Below, piece after piece: positions 1 through 11,595 of a stretch of DNA of 64,000 bases (positions are counted from its first letter, which is position 1; each line of letters opens with the position of its first letter). The notes below the pieces were generated by a model. The model saw only the letters and a program-made list of their open reading frames with translations, was not told where the DNA came from and ran no database searches. The position numbers were made by a program, and so were the translations under genes. The DNA comes from Apostichopus japonicus (lineage: Eukaryota > Echinodermata > Holothuroidea > Aspidochirotida > Stichopodidae): the NCBI RefSeq assembly GCF_037975245.1, contig NC_092571.1:5850001-5914000 (forward strand), written 5' to 3'.

Positions 1-1415
1 CACATTCGATTGTTCGGTACCGCATATTTGATTGATCGGTACCGCACATTCGATTGATCGGTACCGAACATTCGATTGATCAATACCGCACATTCGATTG
101 ATCGGTACCGCACATTCGATTGATCGGTACCGCACATTCGATTGATCGGTACCGAACATTCGATTGATCGGTACCGCACATTGGATTGATCGGTATCGCA
201 CATTCGATTCATCGGTACCGCCCATATGATTGATCGGTACCGAACATTCGATTGATCGGTACCGCACATTCGATTGATCGGTACCGCACATTCGATTGAT
301 CGGTACCGAACATTCGATTGATCGGTAACGCACATTCGATTGATCGGTACCGCACATTCGATTGATCGGTACCGAACATTCGATTGATCGGTAACGCACA
401 TTCGATTGATCGGTACCGCACATTCGATTGATCGGTACCGCACATTCGAGTGATCGGTACCGCACATTCGATTGATCGGTACCGAACAATCGATTGATCG
501 GTACCGCACATTCGATTGATCGGTACCGCACATTCGATTCATCGGTACCGCACATTCGATTGATCGGTACCGCACATTCGATTGATCGGTACCGCACATT
601 CGATTGTTCGGTACCGCACATTCGATTGTTCTTTACCGCACATTCGATTGATCGGTATCGAACATTCGATTGATCGGTACTGCACATTCGATTGATCGGT
701 ACCGCACATTCGATTGTTCGGTACCGCACATTCGATTGTTCGGTACCGCACATTCGATTGATCGGTATCGAACATTCGATTGATCGGTACTGCACATTCG
801 ATTTTTCGGTACCGCACATTCGATTAATCGGTACCGCACATTCGATTGATCGGTACCGAACATTCGATTGATCAATACCGAACATTCGATTGATCGGTAC
901 CGCACAATCGATTGATCGGTACCGAACATTCGATTGATCGGTACCGAACATTCGATTGATCGGTACCGCACATTCGATTGATCGGTAACGAACATTCGAT
1001 TGATCGGTACCGCACATTCGATTGATCGGTAAGGAAGATTCGATTGATCGGTACCGCACATTCGATTGATCGGTACCGAACATTCGATTGTTCGGTACCG
1101 CACATTCGATTGATCGGTACCGCACATTCGATTGATCGGTACCGAACAATCGATTGATCGGTACCGCACATTCGATTGATCGGTACCGCACATTCGATTG
1201 ATCGGTACCGCACATTCGATTGATCGGTACCGCACATTCGATTGATCGGTACCGCACATTCGATTGTTCGGTACCCAAGATTCGATTGATCAATACCGCA
1301 CATTCGATTGATCGGTACCGCACATTCGATTGTTCGGTACCGCACATTCGATTGTTCGGTACCGCACATTCGATTGATCGGTACCGCACATTCGATTGAT
1401 CGGTAACGAACATTC
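1..1415 (+). repeat. Left-edge array segment
   Basis: About 64 monomers in direct orientation with no length variants noticed. It carries the micro-cassette of two GATTGTTCGG monomers followed by a GGTATCGAAC monomer (clear at about 709-780) and one GATTTTTCGG monomer near 800 that recurs near 4,133, 8,171, 10,349 and 12,970, so this segment shares ancestry with those regions. The end at 1,415 is where it stops matching the corresponding part of the downstream 4,038-bp copy (the CATTCG at 1,411 against CATATG at 5,449). No gene or other element is visible. Confidence 0.8.
89..110 (+). repeat. Exemplar consensus 22-bp monomer
   Basis: This copy matches the window-wide consensus at all 22 positions and is a convenient reference for the variants named elsewhere. 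From its first base, positions 1-8 are CACATTCG, 9-17 are ATTGATCGG, and 15-22 form the perfect 8-bp palindrome CGGTACCG; the KpnI/Acc65I core GGTACC is positions 16-21. TCGA lies at 6-9 and GATC at 12-15. CGATTGATCG (7-16) is a second, imperfect dyad with a two-base centre. Confidence 0.95.
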
Positions 1416-2336
1416 GATTGATCGGTACCGCACATTCGATTGATCGGTACCGCACAATCGATTGATCGGTACCGAACATTCGATTGATCAATACCGCACA
1501 TTCGATTGATCGGTACCGCACAATCGATTGATCGGTACCGAACATTCGATTGATCGGTAACGAACATTCGATTGATCGGTACCGCACATTCGATTGATCG
1601 GTACCGCACATGCGATTGATCGGTACCGAACATTCGATTGATCAATACCGCACATTCGATTGATCGGTACCGCACATGCGATTGATCGGTACCGAACATT
1701 CGATTGATCAATACCGCACATTCGATTGATCGGTACCGCACATTCGATTGTTCGGTACCGCACATTCGATTGTTCGGTACCGCACATTCGATTGATCGGT
1801 ATCGAACATTCGATTGATCGGTACCGCACATTCGATTGATCGGTACCGCACATTCGATTGATCGGTACCGCACATGCGATTGATCGGTACCGCACATTCG
1901 ATTGATCGGTACCGAACATTGGATTGATCGGTACCGCACATTCGATTGATCGGTATCGCACATTCGATTAATCGGTACCGCACATATGATTGATCGTTAC
2001 CGCACATTCGATTGATCGGTACAACACAATCGATTGATCGGTACCGCACATTCGATTGATCGGTACCGAACATTCGATTGATCGGTAACGCACATTCGAT
2101 TGATCGGTACCGCACATTCGGTTGATCGGTACCGCACATTCGATTGATCGGTACCGCACATTCGATTGATCGGTACCGAACATTCGATTGATCGGTACCG
2201 CACAATCGATTGATCGGTACCGAACATTCGATTGATCGGTTCCGAACATTCGATTGATCAATACCGCACATTCGATTGATCGGTAACGAACATTCGATTG
2301 TTCGGTACCGCACATTCGATTGATCGGTATCGAACA

Positions 2337-3201
2337 TTCGATTGATCGGTACCGCACATTCGATTGATCGGTACCGAACATTCGATTGATCAATACCCTA
2401 CATTCGATTGATCGGTACCGCACATTAGATTGTTCGGTACCGCACATTCGATTGTTCGGTACCGCACATTCGATTGATCGGTACCGCACATGCGATTGAT
2501 CGGTACCGCACATTCGATTGATCGGTACCGAACATTCGATTGATCGGTACCGCACATTGGATTGAACCGAACATTCGATTGATCGGTACCGCACATATGA
2601 TTGATCGGTACCGCACATTCGATTGATCGGTACAACACATTCGATTGATCGGTACCGCACATTCGATTGATCGGTACAACACATTCGATTGATCGGTACC
2701 GCACATTCGATTGATCGGTACCGAACATTCGATTGATCAATACCGCACATTCGATTGATCGGTACCGCACAATCGATTGATCGGTACCGAATATTCGATT
2801 GATCGGTAACGAACATTCGATTGATCGGTACCGCACATTCGATTGATCGGTACCGAACATTCGATTGATCAATACCCTACATTCGATTGATCGGTACCGC
2901 ACATTAGATTGTTCGGTACCGCACATTCGATTGTTCGGTACCGCACATTCGATTGATCGGTACCGCACATGCGATTGATCGGTACCGCACATTCGATTGA
3001 TCGGTACCGAACATTCGATTGATCGGTACCGCACATTGGATTGAACCGAACATTCGATTGATCGGTACCGCACATATGATTGATCGGTACCGCACATTCG
3101 ATACATCGGTACAACACATTCGATTGATCGGTACCGCACATTCGATTGATCGGTACAACACATTCGATTGATCGGTACCGCACATTCGATTGATCGGTAC
3201 C
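2337..3201 (+). repeat. Nested 479-bp-period duplication
   Basis: Positions 2,337-2,722 match 2,816-3,201 at a spacing of 479 bp. Both halves contain the rare TCAATACCCTAC monomer, a CATTAG monomer, a CATGCG monomer, a 17-bp monomer and a CATATG monomer followed by a GGTACAACAC monomer. 479 is 22 monomers minus 5 bp, the 5 bp being the loss in one 17-bp monomer. The only difference noticed is near 3,102, where GATACATCGG replaces GATTGATCGG. The same nested pair sits 4,038 bp downstream, so it predates the 4,038-bp duplication. Confidence 0.85.
2551..2567 (+). repeat. 17-bp truncated monomer (four copies in window)
   Basis: The monomer reads CGCACATTGGATTGAAC, having lost TCGGT between GATTGA and ACCG. 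The same junction is at 3,030-3,046, 6,589-6,605 and 7,068-7,084 and nowhere else that I noticed. It therefore tags the 479-bp and 4,038-bp duplications and is the landmark that fixes their spacing. Confidence 0.9.
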
Positions 3202-5453
3202 GCACATTCGATTGATCGGTAACGAACATTCGATTGATCGGTACCGCACATTCGATTGATCGGTACCGAACATTCGATTGATCAATACCGCACATTCGAT
3301 TGATCGGTACCGCACATTCGATTGATCGGTACCGCACATTCGATTGATCGGTACCGAACATTCGATTGATCGGTACCGCACATTGGATTGATCGGTATCG
3401 CACATTCGATTCATCGGTACCGCACATATGAGTGATCGGTACGGAACATTCGATTGATCGGTACCGCACATTCGATTGATCGGTACCGCACATTCGATTC
3501 ATCGGTACCGAACATTCGATTGGTCGGTAACGCACATTCGATTGATCGGTACCGCACATTCGATTGATCGGTACCGAACATTCGATTGATCGGTACCGTA
3601 CATTCGATTGATCGGTAACGAACATTCGATTGATCGGTACCGCACATTCGATTGATCGGTACCGAACATTCGATTGATCAATACCGCACATTCGATTCAT
3701 CGGTACCGCACATTCGATTGATTGGTACCGAACATTCGATTGATCGGTACCGCACATTCGATTGATCGGTACCGCACATTCGATTGATCGGTACCGCACA
3801 TTCGATTGATCGGTACCGCACATTCGATTGATCGGTACCGAACATTCGATTGATCGGTACCGCACAATCGATTGATCGGTACCGAACATTCGATTGATCG
3901 GTACCGAACATTCGATTGATCAATACCGCACATTCGATTGATCGGTAACGAACATTCGATTGATCGGTACCGCACATTCGATTGATCGGTAACGAAGATT
4001 CGATTGGTCGGTACCGCACATTCGTTTCATCGGTACCGCACATTCGATTGATCGGTACCGCACATTCGATTGTTCGGTACCGCACATTCGATTGATCGGT
4101 ATCGAACATTCGATTGATCGGTACTGTACATTCGATTTTTCGGTACCGCACATTCGATTGATCGGTACCGCACATTCGATTGATCAGTACCGAACATTCG
4201 ATTGATCAATACCGCACATTCGATTGATCGGTACCGCACAATCGATTGATCGGTACCGAACATTCGATTGATCGGTACCGAACATTCGATTGATCAATAC
4301 CGCACATTCGATTGATCGGTACCGCACATGCGATTGATCGGTACCGAACATTCGATTGATCAATACCGCACATTCGATTGATCGGTACCGCACATTCGAT
4401 TGTTCGGTACCGCACATTCGATTGATCGGTACCGCACATTCGATTGATCGGTATCGAACATTCGATTGATCGGTACCGCACATTCGATTGATCGGTACCG
4501 CACATTCGATTGATCGGTACCGCACATTCGATTGTTCGGTACCCAATATTCGATTGATCAATACCGCACATTCGATTGATCGGTACCGCACATTCGATTG
4601 TTCGGTACCGCACATTCGATTGATCGGTACCGCACATTCGATATATCGGTACCGAACATTCGATTGATCGGTACCGCACATTGGATTGATCGGTATCGCA
4701 CATTCGATTGATCGGTACCGCCCATATGATTGATCGGTACCGCACATTCGATTGATCGGTACCGCACATTCGATTGATCGGTACCGCACATTCGATTGAT
4801 CGGTACCGAACATTCGATTGATCGGTAACGCACATTCGATTGATCGGTACCGCACATTCGATTGATCGGTACCGAACATTCGATTGATCGGTACCGCACA
4901 TTCGAGTGATCGGTACCGCACATTCGATTGATCGGTACCGAACAATCGATTGATCGGTACCGAACATTCGATTGATCGGTACCGCACATTCGATTGATCG
5001 GTACCGCACATTCGATTGATCGGTACCGCACATTCGATTGATCGGTACCGCACATTCGATTGTTCGGTACCGCACATTCGATTGATCGGTATCGAACATT
5101 CGATTGATCGGTACCGCACATTCGATTGTTCGGTACCGCACATTCGATTGATCGGTACCGCACATTCGATTGATCGGTACCGAACATTCGATTGATCAAC
5201 ACCGCACATTCGATTGATCGGTACCGCACATTCGATTGATCGGTACCGCACATTCGATTGTTCGGTACCGCACATTCGATTGTTCGGTACCGCACATTTG
5301 ATTGATCGGTATCGAACATTCGATTGATCGGTACCGCACATTCGATTGATCGGTACCGCACATTCGATATATCGGTACCGAACATTCGATTGATCGGTAC
5401 CGCACATTGGATTGATCGGTACCGCACATTCGATTGATCGGTAACGAACATAT

Positions 5454-8400
5454 GATTGATCGGTACCGCACATTCGATTGATCGGTACCGCACAATCGAT
5501 TGATCGGTACCGAACATTCGATTGATCAATACCGCACATTCGATTGATCGGTACCGCACAATCGATTGATCGGTACCGAACATTCGATTGATCGGTAACG
5601 AACATTCGATTGATCGGTACCGCACATTCGATTGATCGGTACCGCACATGCGATTGATCGGTACCGAACATTCGATTGATCAATACCGCACATTCGATTG
5701 ATCGGTACCGCACATGCGATTGATCGGTACCGAACATTCGATTGATCAATACCGCACATTCGATTGATCGGTACCGCACATTCGATTGTTCGGTACCGCA
5801 CATTCGATTGTTCGGTACCGCACATTCGATTGATCGGTATCGAACATTCGATTGATCGGTACCGCACATTCGATTGATCGGTACCGCACATTCGATTGAT
5901 CGGTACCGCACATGCGATTGATCGGTACCGCACATTCGATTGATCGGTACCGAACATTGGATTGATCGGTACCGCACATTCGATTGATCGGTATCGCACA
6001 TTCGATTAATCGGTACCGCACATATGATTGATCGTTACCGCACATTCGATTGATCGGTACAACACAATCGATTGATCGGTACCGCACATTCGATTGATCG
6101 GTACCGAACATTCGATTGATCGGTAACGCACATTCGATTGATCGGTACCGCACATTCGGTTGATCGGTACCGCACATTCGATTGATCGGTACCGCACATT
6201 CGATTGATCGGTACCGAACATTCGATTGATCGGTACCGCACAATCGATTGATCGGTACCGAACATTCGATTGATCGGTTCCGAACATTCGATTGATCAAT
6301 ACCGCACATTCGATTGATCGGTAACGAACATTCGATTGTTCGGTACCGCACATTCGATTGATCGGTATCGAACATTCGATTGATCGGTACCGCACATTCG
6401 ATTGATCGGTACCGAACATTCGATTGATCAATACCCTACATTCGATTGATCGGTACCGCACATTAGATTGTTCGGTACCGCACATTCGATTGTTCGGTAC
6501 CGCACATTCGATTGATCGGTACCGCACATGCGATTGATCGGTACCGCACATTCGATTGATCGGTACCGAACATTCGATTGATCGGTACCGCACATTGGAT
6601 TGAACCGAACATTCGATTGATCGGTACCGCACATATGATTGATCGGTACCGCACATTCGATTGATCGGTACAACACATTCGATTGATCGGTACCGCACAT
6701 TCGATTGATCGGTACAACACATTCGATTGATCGGTACCGCACATTCGATTGATCGGTACCGAACATTCGATTGATCAATACCGCACATTCGATTGATCGG
6801 TACCGCACAATCGATTGATCGGTACCGAATATTCGATTGATCGGTAACGAACATTCGATTGATCGGTACCGCACATTCGATTGATCGGTACCGAACATTC
6901 GATTGATCAATACCCTACATTCGATTGATCGGTACCGCACATTAGATTGTTCGGTACCGCACATTCGATTGTTCGGTACCGCACATTCGATTGATCGGTA
7001 CCGCACATGCGATTGATCGGTACCGCACATTCGATTGATCGGTACCGAACATTCGATTGATCGGTACCGCACATTGGATTGAACCGAACATTCGATTGAT
7101 CGGTACCGCACATATGATTGATCGGTACCGCACATTCGATACATCGGTACAACACATTCGATTGATCGGTACCGCACATTCGATTGATCGGTACAACACA
7201 TTCGATTGATCGGTACCGCACATTCGATTGATCGGTACCGCACATTCGATTGATCGGTAACGAACATTCGATTGATCGGTACCGCACATTCGATTGATCG
7301 GTACCGAACATTCGATTGATCAATACCGCACATTCGATTGATCGGTACCGCACATTCGATTGATCGGTACCGCACATTCGATTGATCGGTACCGAACATT
7401 CGATTGATCGGTACCGCACATTGGATTGATCGGTATCGCACATTCGATTCATCGGTACCGCACATATGAGTGATCGGTACGGAACATTCGATTGATCGGT
7501 ACCGCACATTCGATTGATCGGTACCGCACATTCGATTCATCGGTACCGAACATTCGATTGGTCGGTAACGCACATTCGATTGATCGGTACCGCACATTCG
7601 ATTGATCGGTACCGAACATTCGATTGATCGGTACCGTACATTCGATTGATCGGTAACGAACATTCGATTGATCGGTACCGCACATTCGATTGATCGGTAC
7701 CGAACATTCGATTGATCAATACCGCACATTCGATTCATCGGTACCGCACATTCGATTGATTGGTACCGAACATTCGATTGATCGGTACCGCACATTCGAT
7801 TGATCGGTACCGCACATTCGATTGATCGGTACCGCACATTCGATTGATCGGTACCGCACATTCGATTGATCGGTACCGAACATTCGATTGATCGGTACCG
7901 CACAATCGATTGATCGGTACCGAACATTCGATTGATCGGTACCGAACATTCGATTGATCAATACCGCACATTCGATTGATCGGTAACGAACATTCGATTG
8001 ATCGGTACCGCACATTCGATTGATCGGTAACGAAGATTCGATTGGTCGGTACCGCACATTCGTTTCATCGGTACCGCACATTCGATTGATCGGTACCGCA
8101 CATTCGATTGTTCGGTACCGCACATTCGATTGATCGGTATCGAACATTCGATTGATCGGTACTGTACATTCGATTTTTCGGTACCGCACATTCGATTGAT
8201 CGGTACCGCACATTCGATTGATCAGTACCGAACATTCGATTGATCAATACCGCACATTCGATTGATCGGTACCGCACAATCGATTGATCGGTACCGAACA
8301 TTCGATTGATCGGTACCGAACATTCGATTGATCAATACCGCACATTCGATTGATCGGTACCGCACATGCGATTGATCGGTACCGAACATTCGATTGATCA

Positions 8401-9453
8401 ATACCGCACATTCGATTGATCGGTACCGCACATTCGATTGTTCGGTACCGCACATTCGATTGATCGGTACCGCACATTCGATTGATCGGTATCGAACATT
8501 CGATTGATCGGTACCGCACATTCGATTGATCGGTACCGCACATTCGATTGATCGGTACCGCACATTCGATTGTTCGGTACCCAATATTCGATTGATCAAT
8601 ACCGCACATTCGATTGATCGGTACCGCACATTCGATTGTTCGGTACCGCACATTCGATTGATCGGTACCGCACATTCGATATATCGGTACCGAACATTCG
8701 ATTGATCGGTACCGCACATTGGATTGATCGGTATCGCACATTCGATTGATCGGTACCGCCCATATGATTGATCGGTACCGCACATTCGATTGATCGGTAC
8801 CGCACATTCGATTGATCGGTACCGCACATTCGATTGATCGGTACCGAACATTCGATTGATCGGTAACGCACATTCGATTGATCGGTACCGCACATTCGAT
8901 TGATCGGTACCGAACATTCGATTGATCGGTACCGCACATTCGAGTGATCGGTACCGCACATTCGATTGATCGGTACCGAACAATCGATTGATCGGTACCG
9001 AACATTCGATTGATCGGTACCGCACATTCGATTGATCGGTACCGCACATTCGATTGATCGGTACCGCACATTCGATTGATCGGTACCGCACATTCGATTG
9101 TTCGGTACCGCACATTCGATTGATCGGTATCGAACATTCGATTGATCGGTACCGCACATTCGATTGTTCGGTACCGCACATTCGATTGATCGGTACCGCA
9201 CATTCGATTGATCGGTACCGAACATTCGATTGATCAACACCGCACATTCGATTGATCGGTACCGCACATTCGATTGATCGGTACCGCACATTCGATTGTT
9301 CGGTACCGCACATTCGATTGTTCGGTACCGCACATTTGATTGATCGGTATCGAACATTCGATTGATCGGTACCGCACATTCGATTGATCGGTACCGCACA
9401 TTCGATATATCGGTACCGAACATTCGATTGATCGGTACCGCACATTGGATTGA
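5454..9453 (+). repeat. 4,038-bp higher-order unit, copy 2
   Basis: Second tandem copy of the unit starting at 1,416. It follows copy 1 without a spacer and stays in step until about 9,453, roughly 38 bp short of a full unit, where the following monomers diverge. It carries the same landmarks: the 17-bp monomers at 6,589 and 7,068, the GATTGGTCGG and CGTTTCATCGG pair near 8,040-8,070 and the CCAATATTCG monomer near 8,581. Its last 480 bp or so also belong to the next duplication (from 8,971), so the two duplication events overlap and the 2,621-bp-spaced event can be placed after or alongside this one. Confidence 0.87.
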
Positions 9454-11381
9454 TCGGTATCGCACATTCGATTCATCGGTACCGCACATATGATTGATCG
9501 GTACCGAACATTCGATTGATCGGTACCGCACATTCGATTGATCGGTACCGCACATTCGATTGATCGGTACCGAACATTCGATTGATCGGTAACGCACATT
9601 CGATTGATCGGTACCGCACATTCGATTGATCGGTACCGAACATTCGATTGATCGGTACCGAACAATCGATTGATCGGTACCGAACATTCGATTGATCAAT
9701 TCCGCACATTCGATTGATCGGTAACGAACATTCGATTGATCGGTACCGCACATTCGATTGATCGGTAACGAACATTCGATTGATCGGTACCGCACATTCG
9801 ATTGATCTTTACCGAACATTCGATTGATCAATACCGCACATTCGATTGATCGGTACCGCACATTCGATTGATCGGTACCGAACATTCGATTGATCGGTAC
9901 CGCACATTCGATTGATCGGTACCGCACATTCGATTGATCGGTACCGCACATTCGATTGATCGGTACCGCACATTCGATTGATCGGTACCGCACATTCGAT
10001 TGATCGGTACCGCACATTCGATTGATCGGTACCGCACATTCGATTGATCGGTACCGAACATTCGATTGATCGGTACCGCACAATCGATTGATCGGTACCA
10101 AACATTCGATTAATCGGTACCGAACATTCGATTGATCAATACCGCACATTCGATTGATCGGTAACGAACATTCGATTGATCGGTACCGCACATTCGATTG
10201 ATCGGTAACGAAGATTCGATTGGTCGGTACCGCACATTCGATTCATCGGTACCGCACATTCGATTGATCGGTACCGCACATTCGATTGTTCGGTACCGCA
10301 CATTCGATTGATCGGTATCGAACATTCGATTGATCGGTACTGCACATTCGATTTTTCGGTACAGCACATTCGATTGATCGGTACCGCACAATCGATTGAT
10401 CGGTACCGAACATTCGATTGATCAATACCGCACATTCGATTGATCGGTACCGCACAATCGATTGATCGGTACCGAACATTCGATTGATCGGTAACGAACA
10501 TTCGATTGATCGGTACCGCACATTCGATTGATCGGTACCGCACATGCGATTGATCGGTACCGAACATTCGATTGATCAATACCGCACATTCGATTGATCG
10601 GTACCGCACATGCGATTGATCGGTACCGAACATTCGATTGATCAATACCGCACATTCGATTGATCGGTACCGCACATTCGATTGTTCGGTACCGCACATT
10701 CGATTGTTCGGTACCGCACATTCGATTGATCGGTATCGAACATTCGATTGATCGGTACCGCACATTCGATTGATCGGTACCGCACTTTCGATTGTTCGGT
10801 ACCCAATATTCGATTGATCATTACCGCACATTCGATTGATCGGTACCGCACATTCGATTGATCGGTACCGAACATTCGATTGATCGGTACCGCACATTCG
10901 ATTGATCGGTACCGAACATTCGATTGATCGGTACCGCACATTCGATTGATCGGTATCGAACATTCGTTTGATCAATACCGCACATTCGATTGATCGGTAC
11001 CGCACATTCGATTGATCGGTACCGAACATTCGATTTATCGGTACCGCACATTCGATTGATCGGTACGGTACCGAACATTCGATTGTTCGGTATCGCCCTT
11101 AGTTGATCGGTATCGAACATTCGATTGATCGCTACCGCACATTCGATTCATCGGTACCGCACATTCGATTCATCGGTACCGCACATTCGATTGATCGGTA
11201 CCGCACATTTGATTGTTCGGTACCGCACATTCGATTGTTCGGTACCGCACATTCGATTGATCGGTATCGAACATTCGATTGTTCGGTACCGCACATTCGA
11301 TTGATCGGTATCGAACATTCGATTGATCGGTACCGCACATTCGATTGATCGGTACCGCACATTCGATATATCGGTACCGAA
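8971..11381 (+). repeat. 2,411-bp segment, copy 1 (2,621-bp spacing)
   Basis: This segment matches 11,592-14,002 at a constant spacing of 2,621 bp. It begins at a GGTACCGAACAATCG junction and ends at a GATATATCGG monomer whose GGTACC is where the array flips orientation. Landmarks shared with copy 2 are GATCTTTACC near 9,808, CCAAACATTCGATTAATCGG near 10,099, GATTTTTCGG near 10,349 and CGCACTTTCG near 10,784. It also holds the 28-bp monomer with GGTACGGTACC near 11,064, followed by the unusual CGCCCTTAG monomer near 11,095. No gene-like feature is present. Confidence 0.86.
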
Positions 11382-11595
11382 CAATCGAATGTGCGATACC
11401 GAACAATCGAATGTGCGGTACCGATCAATCGAATGTGCGGTACCGATCAATCGAATGTGCGGTACCGATCAATCGAATGTGCGGTACCGATCAATCGAAT
11501 GTGCGGTACCGATCAATCGAATGTGCGGTACCGATCAATCGAATGTTCGGTACCGATCAATCGAATGTGCGTTACCGATCAATCGAATGTTCGGT
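11376..11595 (-). repeat. Inverted monomer block 1
   Basis: From the GGTACC at about 11,373-11,378 the monomers read in reverse complement (GATCAATCGAATGTGCGG on the top strand) for about ten monomers, then return to direct orientation at the GGTACC at about 11,593-11,598. Both switches sit on GGTACC, so the monomer phase is kept through the flip. The right junction is a near-perfect palindrome: its arms run GGTACCGAACATTCGATTG against GGTACCGAACAATCGATTG, one mismatch. The block lies exactly between the two copies of the 2,411-bp segment, so it is either the spacer carried along with that duplication or an insertion at its seam. Confidence 0.93.

Larger units (their letters stand above)
1416..5453 (+). 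repeat. 4,038-bp higher-order unit, copy 1
   Basis: Variant monomers in this stretch reappear in the same order exactly 4,038 bp downstream. Examples are the 17-bp monomers at 2,551 and 3,030 (again at 6,589 and 7,068), the CGTTTCATCGG monomer near 4,023 (again near 8,061) and the GATCAACACC monomer near 5,195 (again near 9,233). 4,038 equals 184 monomers minus 10 bp, which is exactly the loss expected from the two 17-bp monomers in each unit. The match runs from about 1,415 to about 5,415, so the two copies lie directly in tandem. I saw almost no differences in the parts compared; a recent unequal exchange or an assembly duplication would both explain this. Confidence 0.88.

Noticed and set aside
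89-110. CENP-B box in the monomer
   Set aside because: TTCGATTGATCGG resembles the TTCG....A..CGGG core but has one base less before CGG and lacks the third G. The match is too weak to call.
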